A stretch of 64,000 bases of DNA from NCBI GenBank assembly GCA_001303245.1, contig LJNS01000002.1:2933-66932 (forward strand), in the 5' to 3' direction. Both the position numbers and the translations under genes were made by a program. This stretch comes from Gammaproteobacteria bacterium SG8_30. Its GTDB lineage: Bacteria > Pseudomonadota > Gammaproteobacteria > Steroidobacterales > Steroidobacteraceae. The notes beneath the pieces were generated by a model. That model saw nothing but the letters and a program-made list of their open reading frames with translations. It did not search any database and was not told the DNA's origin. Shown here piece after piece: positions 49,194-59,781 of this stretch (positions within the stretch are counted from its first letter, which is position 1; each line of letters begins with the position of its first letter).

Positions 49194-50091
49194 CGAAGGC
49201 TCCCAGACGCTTCGCCAGCGCGAGATAGAGGCCGATCAGCACGATCGGCACCACCGAAAAGGCTGCCGCGAGCGGAATGTTCCCGGCGGTGCCCTGCTGC
49301 TGGTAGACCATCATCCCGATGAAGTAGCCCGGTGCCCCCACGACGCTCGGGATGATGTAGTCGCCCAGCGTCAGCGAAAAGGTGAACACCGAGCCCGCCG
49401 CCAGCCCGGGCAACGCCAGCGGCAGCACGACGTTGCGGAAGGTCTGCCCGGGACGCGCACCGAGATCCGCCGAGGCCTGCAGCAGCGAGTCCGGCACGCG
49501 CTCGAGCGCGGCGGCAAGCGGCAGGATCATGAACGGCAGCCACATGTACACGAACACGATGAACATGCCGAGGTAGGACGAGGCCAGCGACGGCCCGCCG
49601 ACGACCGGCGCGGCGAGCGCGCCCTCGAGCGCCGGCGTGAGCCCGAGCTGGTCGACGAACCAGGACAGGATGCCCTGCTTGGCCAGCACGAGTCGCCAGG
49701 CATAGACCTTGACAAGGTAGCTGGTCCACATGGGCATCATGACACCGACGTAGAAGAACCCCTTCATGGCCGGTCCGGCATGCCTGGCCATGTAGTTGGC
49801 GACCGGAAAGGCGATGACCGCAGCAGCCAGCGTCACCGCCACCGCCATGCCGAGGGTGCGCAGGATGATGTCGACGTTGGCCGGATGGCTCAGCAGCTGG
49901 CGGTAGGTCGCGAGTGTCAACTCCGGTACGATCCGGGCCGTGAACTCGTCTATCGCGTACAAGCTCTGCAGCAGCAGCGCAAGAAGCGACCCGAGATAGA
50001 CGATTCCGAGCCACAGGAGCGGCGGCAACAACAGCAAGGCGAGGTAGAAACCGCGCCGGCCGTACAGCTTGGCCGACAGGACCCGCATCAT
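49183..50091 (-). CDS. potH: Polyamine-type ABC transporter permease
   Basis: PotB/PotH-like permease; [30 protein letters not shown]. Confidence 0.85.
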   Translation of the reverse strand: MMRVLSAKLYGRRGFYLALLLLPPLLWLGIVYLGSLLALLLQSLYAIDEFTARIVPELTLATYRQLLSHPANVDIILRTLGMAVAVTLAAAVIAFPVANYMARHAGPAMKGFFYVGVMMPMWTSYLVKVYAWRLVLAKQGILSWFVDQLGLTPALEGALAAPVVGGPSLASSYLGMFIVFVYMWLPFMILPLAAALERVPDSLLQASADLGARPGQTFRNVVLPLALPGLAAGSVFTFSLTLGDYIIPSVVGAPGYFIGMMVYQQQGTAGNIPLAAAFSVVPIVLIGLYLALAKRLGAFDAL

Positions 50092-51122
50092 GGTATCGGA
50101 GGGCCTTCGACGAGAGGCACCGCGCTTTCCGGTGACCACGCCAGCAGGACCCGGTCGCCCGCTGCCGGCATCTGCCCGGCGGGCTCGGACTCGGGACGTG
50201 CCGCCGTCAGCACTGGGCCCGCATCGATCCTGACGTGCCAGCGGCTCGCGGCGCCGTGGTACTGGACGTCCTCCAGGCGTCCTTCACAGGTGATCGCGCC
50301 GGCGCGTACCGGCTGGGCCGGCACGAGGACTTCGATGAGCTCGGGCCTGATCGCGAACGGCCGTGCCTCGCCGGTCAGGCGTGCCGCGACGTGGGCTTCC
50401 ACCACGTTGGCGCTGCCGACAAACCGGGCCACGAAGGCGGTGCGTGGCCGCACGTAGAGGACACGAGGTGCATCGAGCTGTTCGATGCGACCCTCCCGGA
50501 ATACGGCGATGCGGTCGGCCATGCTGAGCGCCTCGCCCTGGTCGTGGGTCACGTAGACGAACGTGATGCCGAGCCTGTGCTGCAGCGTCTTGAGCTCGGT
50601 CTGCATCTCCTCGCGCAGACGCAGGTCCAGCGCTCCGAGCGGTTCGTCGAGCAGCAGCACCTTCGGTCGGTTGATCAGCGCCCTGGCGAGCGCCACCCGT
50701 TGTTTCTGGCCGCCCGAGAGCTGGCCGGGCCGGCGGTCGGCCAGTTCCTCGAGCTGCACGAGCCCCAGCACCTCGAGCGCACTACGCCTGCGGGCGGTCG
50801 CGGGCACGCCGCGCACCTTCAGTCCGTAGGCTACGTTGTCCGCCACGCTCATGTGCGGAAACAGTGCGTAGTCCTGAAAGACGGTATTGACGTTGCGCTC
50901 GAACGGCGGGGTGGCCGTCACGTCCTCGCCGTCGAGCAGGACCGAGCCCTGTGTCGGCCGGTCAAAGCCGGCGATCAACCTGAGGCACGTCGTCTTGCCG
51001 GAGCCCGAGGGGCCCAGGAGGGCGAAGAACTCCCCCGGCGCGACGGCGAGCGATACCTGCTCGAGCGCCGTGACGGACCCGAAGCGCCGGCCGACGCCCC
51101 GGAGCTCTATTGCCGCGGTCAT
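50088..51122 (-). CDS. potG: Polyamine-type ABC transporter ATP-binding protein
   Basis: Walker [56 protein letters not shown]-terminal TOBE-like. Confidence 0.9.
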   Translation of the reverse strand: MTAAIELRGVGRRFGSVTALEQVSLAVAPGEFFALLGPSGSGKTTCLRLIAGFDRPTQGSVLLDGEDVTATPPFERNVNTVFQDYALFPHMSVADNVAYGLKVRGVPATARRRSALEVLGLVQLEELADRRPGQLSGGQKQRVALARALINRPKVLLLDEPLGALDLRLREEMQTELKTLQHRLGITFVYVTHDQGEALSMADRIAVFREGRIEQLDAPRVLYVRPRTAFVARFVGSANVVEAHVAARLTGEARPFAIRPELIEVLVPAQPVRAGAITCEGRLEDVQYHGAASRWHVRIDAGPVLTAARPESEPAGQMPAAGDRVLLAWSPESAVPLVEGPPIP

Positions 51123-51178
51123 CGCGGTCCCGGCACCGCGAGGCGCGGATGCGCCTCGCGGCCCGGACTCCCGGTACG

Positions 51179-52366
51179 TCAGCGTCCGCCCATGACGGCG
51201 ACGTAGTCCGTGCTCCAGCGGCTGTACGGCACGCACTCACCCTGTGCGCACGCCGCCTCCGGCGTCCGCCAGAACCAGATCTTCTCGAAATTGCCGAAGC
51301 CGTTGGTGTCGCATCCGTTCGGGCCTAATAGCTCGTTGCCCGTGCAGGCGGCCGGCACCGCCGGATTCGATCCGAACCACGCGGCAACGTCTCCCTGCAC
51401 CTTCGGGCTGATGGACCACTCCAGCCACTCGTACGCGCAGTTGGGGTGCGCTGCCGTCGCGCTCATCATGGTCGTGTCGGCCCAGCCCGTGGCGCCTTCC
51501 TCGGGTACCACGCTGCCCACCGGCTGCCCGTTCGCAACCAGGGTGTTGACCTGGAACGGCCATGACCCGGAGGCGACGACGCCCTCCGTCGTGAAGTCCT
51601 GCACCTGGACGTTGGCGTCGTGCCAGTAGCGGTGCACCAGCGGATGTTGCGTCCGGAGGAGGCCCAGGACCGCCGCATACTGCGTCTCCGTGAGTGCGTA
51701 CGGGTCGTTGATGCCGAGATCCGGCTGCTTCGACATGAGGTAGACGGCCGCGTCGGCGATGTAGATCGCCCCGTCGTAAGCCTGGATGCGTCCCTTGTTC
51801 GGCTTGCCATCCGGCAGGTCCATGGGCTCGAACACGACGGCCCAGGACGTCGGCGGCTCCGTGAAGGCGACGGTGCTGTACATGAGGACGTTTGGACCCC
51901 ACTGGTACGGGACCCCGTAGTGCTTGCCGTCCACGTAGTGCCACGACGCCCGCTGCAGCCGGGCATCGACGCTCGCGTAGCTAGGCACCCGGGTGACGTC
52001 GACCGGCTGCACCGTATTGCCGCGGATCAGGCGTACCGAAGCGTCGCCGGATGCCGTCACCAGGTCGTACCCGCCCTGTGTCATGAGCGAGACCATCTCG
52101 TCCGAGGTTCCCGCCGTCTTGACATTCACCTTGCAGCCCGTCTTGGTCTCGAAGCCCGTGACCCAGTCGTAGGCGGCGTCGGTCTCCCCCCTTTCGATGT
52201 AACCGGGCCAGGCCACGATGTCGAGCCGACCTTCGAGCTCACCGGCCGCCTTCGCCGGTGGCGGCGTCTCGGCCTGCTTCTTGCCCTGGCAGCCGGCCGT
52301 GGCCATCGCCAGTCCGATCGATAAGGCGGCAGCCCGTGCCGCCAGGACGGATACTCGCAGAGACAT
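51179..52366 (-). CDS. potF: Polyamine-type periplasmic substrate-binding lipoprotein
   Basis: Lipobox AMATAGC; LDIVAWPGYIERGETDAAYDWVTGFETKTGCKVNVKTAGTSDEMVSLM. Confidence 0.85.
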   Translation of the reverse strand: MSLRVSVLAARAAALSIGLAMATAGCQGKKQAETPPPAKAAGELEGRLDIVAWPGYIERGETDAAYDWVTGFETKTGCKVNVKTAGTSDEMVSLMTQGGYDLVTASGDASVRLIRGNTVQPVDVTRVPSYASVDARLQRASWHYVDGKHYGVPYQWGPNVLMYSTVAFTEPPTSWAVVFEPMDLPDGKPNKGRIQAYDGAIYIADAAVYLMSKQPDLGINDPYALTETQYAAVLGLLRTQHPLVHRYWHDANVQVQDFTTEGVVASGSWPFQVNTLVANGQPVGSVVPEEGATGWADTTMMSATAAHPNCAYEWLEWSISPKVQGDVAAWFGSNPAVPAACTGNELLGPNGCDTNGFGNFEKIWFWRTPEAACAQGECVPYSRWSTDYVAVMGGR

Positions 52367-52571
52367 GATGGATTCCCCTGAAGATATGACCGTGATCGTC
52401 AAGCCCGTGCCTCGCGTGGGCACATGCGCGAATCTTATGCCCGGCGCGGGCCGCAAGCCACGGTGACCGCGCGGCGGCGGGGCGTACCATCCTCGCCGAC
52501 GCCGGTCCGGACCCGCGCGCGGCCGGCGGAGAGTTCCGAGCGAAGGGAGGAGTCGTGAGGACGGGGACCCG

Positions 52572-53279
52572 ATGAACGACGGCGGCTTGAGTGTACGCGA
52601 ACGGACGGCGAGCATCGTCACCCGCCCCGGGTTCACCGTTGCCGTGGTGCTCGCTGCGACGGCGCTGATGGCGCTTTACGGCGGCATCGGCTTCCTGGCG
52701 GGCCTCGCAGTCGCGTTCGTCGTGCTGTGGGCCACCCGCTGGGACTGGGCACGTTTCGGTTTCGGAACTCCGCTACGCGGGCAGCTCGGGCGGACGCTCG
52801 GGCTGGCGCTCGCGTGGGTCGCCGTCGGCATCCTGGTCGTGGACCTGTGGATGACGCCGCTCGCGGAGCGCCTGACGGGAGAGCCGCACGACTACTCGCA
52901 CTTCGCCTTCCTCGAGGGGAACTTGCGCAACCTGGTGCTGTTCACGCTGTTCATGTGGGTGGCAGCCGCCTTCGGCGAGGAGTTCTTCTATCGCGGCTAC
53001 GTGATGCGGCAGCTGGCGCTGCTGCTCGGCGACTCGAGGGCGAGCTGGACCGCGGCCATCTTCCTGTCCGCGCTGCCCTTCGGCGTCGTACACCTCTACC
53101 AGGGGTGGAGCGGCGTCCTGACCACCGGCGCGATGGGCGTCGTTCTCGGCGCGGTCTACTACTTCAATCGCCGCAACCTCGCCGTCTGCGTGCTCGTCCA
53201 CGGCTTGTACAACATGGTGGGACTGACGCTGATCTACCTGGGCCAGGGCGACGCGTTGCGGCGCCTCGCCGGGGGGTGA
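52572..53279 (+). CDS. CPBP family intramembrane glutamic endopeptidase
   Basis: FGEEFFYRGYVMRQLALLLG; FLSALPFGVVHLYQGWSGVLTTGAMGVVLGAVYY. Confidence 0.88.
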   Translation: MNDGGLSVRERTASIVTRPGFTVAVVLAATALMALYGGIGFLAGLAVAFVVLWATRWDWARFGFGTPLRGQLGRTLGLALAWVAVGILVVDLWMTPLAERLTGEPHDYSHFAFLEGNLRNLVLFTLFMWVAAAFGEEFFYRGYVMRQLALLLGDSRASWTAAIFLSALPFGVVHLYQGWSGVLTTGAMGVVLGAVYYFNRRNLAVCVLVHGLYNMVGLTLIYLGQGDALRRLAGG

Positions 53280-53291
53280 GCGCGTGGCTGC

Positions 53292-53672
53292 TCAGCGCGA
53301 CTCTCCCTGCCCCTCATCGCGTTGCACTGCAGGCCGGCTGCGACTCCACCGCCGGGTCACTGCGAACAGGACCAGAACGATCATCGCGAACGCGACTTTT
53401 GCCAGGTCCTCGAAGTCCGCACCTGCGGTCTCGCGCAGGAACAAGAGCCCCACCACCAGAAATGCGATCGCGATCGCGACGGCGAAGCTCGAGGGACCCG
53501 GGCGGCGTCTGAAGGGATCCTGCTCCGCGCCACTGCGCCGCCGCGGGAACCGGTGGCGTGACGAGGCGGCTCCCGGCGCCGATTCCACGGTCCACGGATT
53601 GGCGTCGCGCGCCGTCGGAGCGGGCGGTGGCGGCAGTTGGGTCGTCTCGTCGCTGGCTCTACGCGGCTGCAT
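53292..53672 (-). CDS. Hypothetical small membrane protein
   Basis: Two hydrophobic segments (FAVAIAIAFLVVGLLFL, VAFAMIVLVLFAV); no family recognised. Confidence 0.45.
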   Translation of the reverse strand: MQPRRASDETTQLPPPPAPTARDANPWTVESAPGAASSRHRFPRRRSGAEQDPFRRRPGPSSFAVAIAIAFLVVGLLFLRETAGADFEDLAKVAFAMIVLVLFAVTRRWSRSRPAVQRDEGQGESR

Positions 53673-53725
53673 CGGGGGGTTGCTCCGGAGGCCCGATCAT
53701 ACCTCGACCGGCCGATTGCGCGGCG

Positions 53726-54391
53726 TCAGCCGCGCTTGCGCGCGAGCGTCAGTCCGTCGCCGATGGGCACGAGGCTCAGGTCGACCCGCTCGTCGATCCG
53801 CAGAGTCTCGTTGAAGCGGCGGATCGCCTGGGTGTCCCCGGACTGGTCCGCCGCGTCGGCGACGGCACCGTCCCAGAGGGTGTTGTCCACGGCGATCAGG
53901 CCGCCCGGGCGCAGCAGGCGAAGTGCGCGCTCGTAGTACGCCGGGTAGCCTGCCTTGTCCGCGTCGATGAAGGCAAAGTCGTAACTAGCCTCCTCGCCCG
54001 CGGCCAGCCGCGCATCGAGCGTGTCGATCGCGGGCGCGAGCACCAGCTCGATCCGGTCGGCGACGCCTGCCTCCGCCCAGTAGCGGCGGGCGATGGCCGT
54101 GTACTCCGGATTGACGTCGCAGGCCAGGAGGTACCCGTCCGCAGGCAGCGCGAGCGCCACGGCCAGGCTCGAGTAGCCGGTGAACACGCCGACCTCGAGC
54201 GCGCGCCGCACACCGGCCAGGCGCACCAGCAATTGCATGAACTGTCCCTGCTCGGGCGAGATCTGCATGCCCGCAGCCCGGTGGGACGCGGTCTCGTTCC
54301 GCAAGCGGCCCAGAATCTGCGGCTCGCGCAGGCTCACGGAGAGCAGGTACTCGTACAACCGGTCGTCGACCGCGATCGTCTTCCGGGACAA
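53726..54391 (-). CDS. Class I SAM-dependent O-methyltransferase (CCoAOMT-like)
   Basis: RALEVGVFTGYSSLAVALALPADG; FAFIDADKAGYPAYYERALRLLRPGGLIAVDNTLW; TTG start. Confidence 0.88.
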   Translation of the reverse strand: MSRKTIAVDDRLYEYLLSVSLREPQILGRLRNETASHRAAGMQISPEQGQFMQLLVRLAGVRRALEVGVFTGYSSLAVALALPADGYLLACDVNPEYTAIARRYWAEAGVADRIELVLAPAIDTLDARLAAGEEASYDFAFIDADKAGYPAYYERALRLLRPGGLIAVDNTLWDGAVADAADQSGDTQAIRRFNETLRIDERVDLSLVPIGDGLTLARKRG

Positions 54392-54537
54392 GGTGCCCTC
54401 CTTCGGGTTCCGGATCTCGGATCGCCAGACTCCCCGATCGGCGGGCCCACGTCCAGCGCCGGACCCTGGTGACCCGACCGAGCCTCTCGGGTCTGCGCGG
54501 GGAGTCGCCGGCCGGCTTCCCGGTATCATCATGGCGC

Positions 54538-55367
54538 ATGCGCACTGCCAAATCGGGACCCCGAACCCCACCGACCGTGGCCATCCCTCTCGCGGTCGCT
54601 CTCCTGGCATCCGGGTGCCCGCTCATGACGAGCGCGGACACCTTGCGCCAGGCGGAACGCGATCTGGTCAATTTTGCCTTTGCGACCCAGCTCGGCAGCG
54701 GCATCTACACCGTCGACGGGCGCACGGTCCAGATCTACCGGCTGCCGTTCTCATGGCAATTGCCGGAACCGGAGGACGGCCGCCCGCGTGTCCGACTGGC
54801 CTTCCCCGTGACCCTGGGCCTGTTCGACTTCGAGATCGGCGACATCGTGGAGGAAGGCATCCCCACCGACTTCGAGACGCTGAGCGCGGCCGTCGGAGTC
54901 GAGCTCGACTTCCCCGTCGGCGAGTCCTGGCACCTGCTGCCTTACGCCGAGGCCGGACACGCCTGGGACTTCCACAGCGACCAGGACGCCATCTTCTACT
55001 CTATCGCTCTGCGCGCGCGCCGGGACTTCGAGCGGCAGGACCGGTTGATCCGCTTCAAGGCCACTCGTCGCTGTTCCGGCTCGAAACCGGGGTCGAGTCG
55101 CGGTGGACGCTGGAGAGCGAGTTCCGCGGCCACCAGGTCGACTGGGGCCCCTACGGAGTCGTCGAGTGGTACGCGGACCGTCCGGAGCAGCCGGTCGAGC
55201 GCTCCTCGACCTCGAGTGGCATCCCGCTGCAGGCCGAGGTGGGATTCACCATCGGGACCCGGACGACAGCGAAGCTCTGGGGCATTCCCGTCCCCAGGAT
55301 CGGCTTCGGCTACCGGTTCGGAGACGGGCTGTCTGCCTACCGGCTCGCTTTCGGCGCGCCGTTTTGA
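54538..55367 (+). pseudogene. Outer-membrane/beta-barrel-like protein, frameshifted near 55060
   Basis: First frame reads MRTAKSG...RRDFERQDRLIRFKA; the homologous-looking continuation HSSLFRLETGVESRWTLESEFRGHQVDWGPYGVVEWY...PRIGFGYRFGDGLSAYRLAFGAPF* lies in another frame; a 1-bp insertion (GG->GGG at ~55059-55060) would restore one ORF. Confidence 0.75.
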
Positions 55368-55450
55368 GTCGCCGCGCTTTCGAATGAGCGCTTGCAATGG
55401 CGCCTGGGCGGCGCAATCTGCTCACTCGTACCCCTGAATCCCGGCGAGCC

Positions 55451-56323
55451 ATGGAGACACTGGAACTTGCAGCGGCGATCCCGCCGGCACTCGCCTCGGA
55501 CTGTTCGCTGGTGCTGACGTCGACTGGAATCCGCCACGAGTTGCGTACGGCACCGGGGCTCGTCGAGGTCTGGGTCGCGGCCGCGGACGCCGGCCGCGCC
55601 CGGGCGGAGCTGTCGGCCTACCTGCGCGAGAACCTGGACCACGTCAGACCGCTGCCGGACCTTCCGCGCCACCCCCACGCGCTGGCGGGCATCGTTGCGT
55701 ACGTCCTCGTGCTCATCGGCGTCACCGGCGCGGCGCTGTTCCGGCTCGGAAATCGCAGCTGGGTGGACCGGGGTGTGCTCGACATCGGCGTGTTCGAGCG
55801 CGGGGAGTGGTGGCGGGTGTTCACTGCCCTGACGCTGCATGCAGATCTCGGCCACTTGCTGGCGAACCTTGCCTTCGGCGTCCTATTCGCCTGGCCCGCA
55901 AGCCAGTTCCTCGGCGTCGGCGTGGCGTGGCTCGCGATCGTGCTCGGCGCCGGCGGCGCCTATGCGCTCGACATGCTCCTTCACCCGCCGAGCCACACGG
56001 TGCTCGGCGCCTCGACGGCCGTCTTCGTGGCGCTGGGAATTACGTCTGCGTTTTCCTGGCGCCGCAGGGCATCACGCCGTGCCACGCCATTCCAGCGGGC
56101 AGCCCCCCTGGTAGCCGGTCTCGCCCTGCTCGCCTTCACCGGTGCGGGGGGTGAAAGGACCGACCTGATGGCTCACGTCCTCGGATTCGGAGTCGGCGTC
56201 GGAACTGGTATCGGTCTCGCGCACTCTCGGCTGCCGGCCATGGGTGATGCTCGGCCACAGTGGATTGCCGGCGCAGCGGCATTGGGGGTCCTGGCAGTCA
56301 GCTGGGCCACCGCCTTCGCCTGA
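55451..56323 (+). CDS. Rhomboid family intramembrane serine protease
   Basis: WWRVFTALTLHADLGHLLANL; HTVLGASTAVFVALG (GAS Ser); MAHVLGFGVGVGTGIG (His). Confidence 0.88.
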   Translation: METLELAAAIPPALASDCSLVLTSTGIRHELRTAPGLVEVWVAAADAGRARAELSAYLRENLDHVRPLPDLPRHPHALAGIVAYVLVLIGVTGAALFRLGNRSWVDRGVLDIGVFERGEWWRVFTALTLHADLGHLLANLAFGVLFAWPASQFLGVGVAWLAIVLGAGGAYALDMLLHPPSHTVLGASTAVFVALGITSAFSWRRRASRRATPFQRAAPLVAGLALLAFTGAGGERTDLMAHVLGFGVGVGTGIGLAHSRLPAMGDARPQWIAGAAALGVLAVSWATAFA

Positions 56324-56346
56324 GCCCGCACGTCAGCACAACGTCC

Positions 56347-56374
56347 TTGATATGTCATTAAAAGCATATAAATT
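56347..56374 (+). promoter_or_regulatory. Candidate sigma70 promoter upstream of gmk
   Basis: TTGATA-(16)-TAAATT in an AT-rich patch. Confidence 0.35.
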
Positions 56375-56547
56375 CGGTTAAATGTGGCGATCCTTCCGCT
56401 AACTCGCCCCGACAATCGCAGCATGAAGACACCTCGCCAGTCACTCGGCTGGGGTCGGATCCAACGGATCCGGGCTTCGAGCTCACCTTGGCAGGCGCTT
56501 CCTGCTCGCGCATCCTTGCCGCCCCCCTTGCCGGTGCCGCCAGGCCG

Positions 56548-57177
56548 ATGCCAGCAGATCGCCCCCACCGAGGCCGTTTGTTCGTGATTGCCGCCCCCTC
56601 GGGCGCCGGCAAGACCAGCCTCGTGCGGGCCCTGATGGAGCGCATCCCCGCGCTCGCCTTCTCGGTCTCGTTCACGACGCGCCCGCCGCGCCCCAATGAG
56701 GTCGACGGCCGCGACTACTTCTTCGTGAGTCCGGAGGAATTCGAGCGGATGGCGCAGGCCGGCGAGTTCCTGGAGCACGCGCGGGTCTTTGACAACCGCT
56801 ACGGAACGGGACGTGCCCGGGTCGAGGCTGCGCTGGAGGCGGGACAGGACCTGATCCTCGAGATCGACTGGCAGGGCGCGCGTCAGGTGCGCGAGCGGCT
56901 GCCGGAGGCGATCGACATCTTCATCCTTCCTCCGTCCCGTGCGGCCCTGGAAGAGCGGCTCCGGGCTCGGCGATCCGACAGCCCCGAGGTCATCGCGCGA
57001 CGCCTCCGGGACTCCGTGGCGGAGATGTCGCACTGGGCCGAGTTCCGCTACGTGGTGGTCAACGACCGCTTCGAACAGGCGCTCGAGGACATGGCGGCGA
57101 TCGCCACGGGCCGGGGAGAGGCGCTCGCCGCCGACCGCGCGGGCCTCGCCGCCTTCGCCGCCCGACTGCTGGATTGA
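56548..57177 (+). CDS. gmk: Guanylate kinase
   Basis: [52 protein letters not shown]. Confidence 0.97.
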   Translation: MPADRPHRGRLFVIAAPSGAGKTSLVRALMERIPALAFSVSFTTRPPRPNEVDGRDYFFVSPEEFERMAQAGEFLEHARVFDNRYGTGRARVEAALEAGQDLILEIDWQGARQVRERLPEAIDIFILPPSRAALEERLRARRSDSPEVIARRLRDSVAEMSHWAEFRYVVVNDRFEQALEDMAAIATGRGEALAADRAGLAAFAARLLD

Positions 57178-57262
57178 CGGCCCTGTCGATCCGAGGCTGG
57201 CGGGCCCACTGCAGCTTGCGATATCCTGTAAGGCCGTTTCGCTGACTCTCACCGGTTTTCCC

Positions 57263-57550
57263 ATGGCCCGAATCACCGTCGAAGATTGCCTGCAGAACGT
57301 CGACAACCTGTTCGACCTCGTCCTCCTTGCCGCCAAACGCTCGCGCCAGCTCGCGAACGGCGCCGAGGCCCGCGTCGAGTGGGAGAACGACAAGCCGACG
57401 GTGGTGGCGCTGCGCGAGATCGCCGAAGGGCAGGTCACCATCGACCTGCTGAACGAGCCGGAGCCCGAGCCGGAACCGGAGTTCATCCCGGAGAATCCGC
57501 TCGACCTCGCGGCCGACTTCCGCGCCCCGCAGCTCGGCCTGGGAGACTGA
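57263..57550 (+). CDS. rpoZ: RNA polymerase omega subunit
   Basis: [33 protein letters not shown]. Confidence 0.97.
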   Translation: MARITVEDCLQNVDNLFDLVLLAAKRSRQLANGAEARVEWENDKPTVVALREIAEGQVTIDLLNEPEPEPEPEFIPENPLDLAADFRAPQLGLGD

Positions 57551-57569
57551 TCCCGGGGCAGCGCGCCCC

Positions 57570-59720
57570 ATGAGCTACGCCTCCACGCTGTTGGGTTTCT
57601 TGCCCGGCGGGAGGCGCGCCCCCGGGATCGCGCAGCTCACCTCCAAGCTCGAGTCCTACCTGCCGCCCGATCACGTCGAGCGGGTCCGCGACGCTTACGA
57701 CTACGCCGAGGCGGCCCACAAGGGACAGAAGCGCCGATCCGGCGAGCCCTATATCACGCACCCGGTCGCGGTCGCCGACATCCTGGCCGACCTGCGCATG
57801 GACGGGGCCACCCTCGCGGCAGCCATCCTGCACGACGTGGTCGAGGACACCGGCGTCTCGACGGCCGAGATAGCGGAGCACTTCGGCGGCGAGATCGCCG
57901 AGATCGTCGACGGGGTCACCAAGCTCGATCAGATCCGCTTCAAGAACCGCCAGGAAGCCCAGGCCGAGAGTTTCCGCAAGATGATGCTGGCGATGGTGCG
58001 GGACATCCGCGTCATCATGGTCAAGCTGGCCGACCGTGTGCACAACATGCGCACCCTCGGCGCGATGCCGCCGGCCAAGCGGCGACTCGTGGCGCGCGAG
58101 ACGCTCGACATCTACGCGCCGATCGCCAATCGCCTGGGCATCCACTCGATCAAGCTCGAGCTCGAGGAACTCGGCTTCAGGTCGCTCTACCCGAAGCGCT
58201 ATCGCGTGATCGAGCGCGAGCTCAAGCGCTCGCGGGGCAACCAGAAGGAGTTCCTGCCAAAGATCACGCGCAACCTCGCCGACGCGCTGAAGCGGGCGGG
58301 CATCGACGGCCGCGTCGAGGCCCGCGAAAAGCACCTGTTCAGCGTCTACGCGAAGATGCGCCGCAAGAAGGTGCAGCTGAGCGAGGTGATCGACGTCTTC
58401 GGCCTGCGCATCGTCGTCGCTACGGTCGACGAGTGCTACCGTGTCCTCGGACTTGCGCACGGCCTGTACCGGCCGATGCCCGGAAGATTCAAGGACTACG
58501 TGGCCATACCGCGCGTCAACGGCTACCAGTCGCTGCACACGACCCTGTTCGGCCCTAACGGCATGCCGCTCGAGCTACAGATCCGCACCAGCGAGATGCA
58601 CGAGATGGCCGAGTCGGGCATCGCAGCGCACTGGGCGTACAAGACGGGCGAGACCGACCGCGGTGCGCGGCAGGAGCGTGCGCGCGAGTGGCTCAAGAAC
58701 GTCGCCCAGCTGCAGGATGCCTCCGCCGAAGAGGTGATGGAGAACGTCAAGGTCGACCTGTTCCCGGACAAGGTCTACGTCTTCACGCCCAAGGGCGACA
58801 TCATGCGCCTGCCGCGTGGCGCGACCTGCGTCGACTTCGCCTACGCCGTGCACACCGGAGTCGGCAACCGCTGCGTGGCAGCCAAGGTCGACCGGCGGCT
58901 TGCTCCGCTGCGGACGGTGCTGCGCAACGGCCAGACCGTCGAGATCATCACCGCCAAGGGCGCGCAGCCGAACCCGGCGTGGGCCAGCTTCGTGGTGTCG
59001 GCCAAGGCGCGCGCCGCGATCCGGCAGTACCTCAAGGGGCTCAGGCGAGGCGAGGCGATCGACCTCGGCGGCAGACTGCTCAACCAGGCGCTCGAGGAGT
59101 TCAAGCTCAACATCCGCGCGTTGCCCCCCGAGCGGCTCGACCAGGTCGCCGTCGCGCTCGGCCTGGAGGACGGCAAGGATCTGCTCGAGAAGATCGGCCT
59201 AGGCGAGCGGCCCGCGCCGCTCGTCGCGAGGCGTGTCCTGCCCCGCGAGGAAGACTTGCACGAGGGCGGCCCGCAGGCGCCGCTCGCGATCGCCGGCACC
59301 GAGGGGCTGGTGGTCGCCTACGCCCGCTGCTGCTTCCCGGTCCCGCCGGACCCGGTCGTCGCCTACCTGTCGAGCGGGCGCGGCGTGGTGATCCACCGGG
59401 ACAACTGCGGCAACGTGGCCGGCTTCCGCAAGCAGCCGGAGAAGTGGATCCCGGCCGTGTGGCAGAAGCAGGCGAACCGCACGTTCCGTTCCGAGATCAA
59501 GGTCCACGTCACCAATCGCATGGGCGTCCTCGCCCAGGTCGCGGCGCAGATCGCGGCCAACCAGACCAACATCGACCACGTCAACGTGACACCCGAGGGT
59601 GACGACACGTCCATGATCACGCTGGAGATCGACGTGCGCGACCGCGGACACCTGGCGCAGGTGATGCGCGCCATCAAGTCCATGCCCGACGTCATCGAGG
59701 TGGAGCGGACGCTGGCCTGA
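57570..59720 (+). CDS. spoT: Bifunctional (p)ppGpp synthetase/hydrolase
   Basis: HKGQKRRSGEPYITHPVAVADIL; AAILHDVVEDT; synthetase, TGS and ACT domains; full length. Confidence 0.97.
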   Translation: MSYASTLLGFLPGGRRAPGIAQLTSKLESYLPPDHVERVRDAYDYAEAAHKGQKRRSGEPYITHPVAVADILADLRMDGATLAAAILHDVVEDTGVSTAEIAEHFGGEIAEIVDGVTKLDQIRFKNRQEAQAESFRKMMLAMVRDIRVIMVKLADRVHNMRTLGAMPPAKRRLVARETLDIYAPIANRLGIHSIKLELEELGFRSLYPKRYRVIERELKRSRGNQKEFLPKITRNLADALKRAGIDGRVEAREKHLFSVYAKMRRKKVQLSEVIDVFGLRIVVATVDECYRVLGLAHGLYRPMPGRFKDYVAIPRVNGYQSLHTTLFGPNGMPLELQIRTSEMHEMAESGIAAHWAYKTGETDRGARQERAREWLKNVAQLQDASAEEVMENVKVDLFPDKVYVFTPKGDIMRLPRGATCVDFAYAVHTGVGNRCVAAKVDRRLAPLRTVLRNGQTVEIITAKGAQPNPAWASFVVSAKARAAIRQYLKGLRRGEAIDLGGRLLNQALEEFKLNIRALPPERLDQVAVALGLEDGKDLLEKIGLGERPAPLVARRVLPREEDLHEGGPQAPLAIAGTEGLVVAYARCCFPVPPDPVVAYLSSGRGVVIHRDNCGNVAGFRKQPEKWIPAVWQKQANRTFRSEIKVHVTNRMGVLAQVAAQIAANQTNIDHVNVTPEGDDTSMITLEIDVRDRGHLAQVMRAIKSMPDVIEVERTLA

Positions 59721-59781
59721 CTCACGGATCTGATCCATCCGCTAACATCCGAGCCTCCTCCCACTTCTTCCGGACCGCGCC

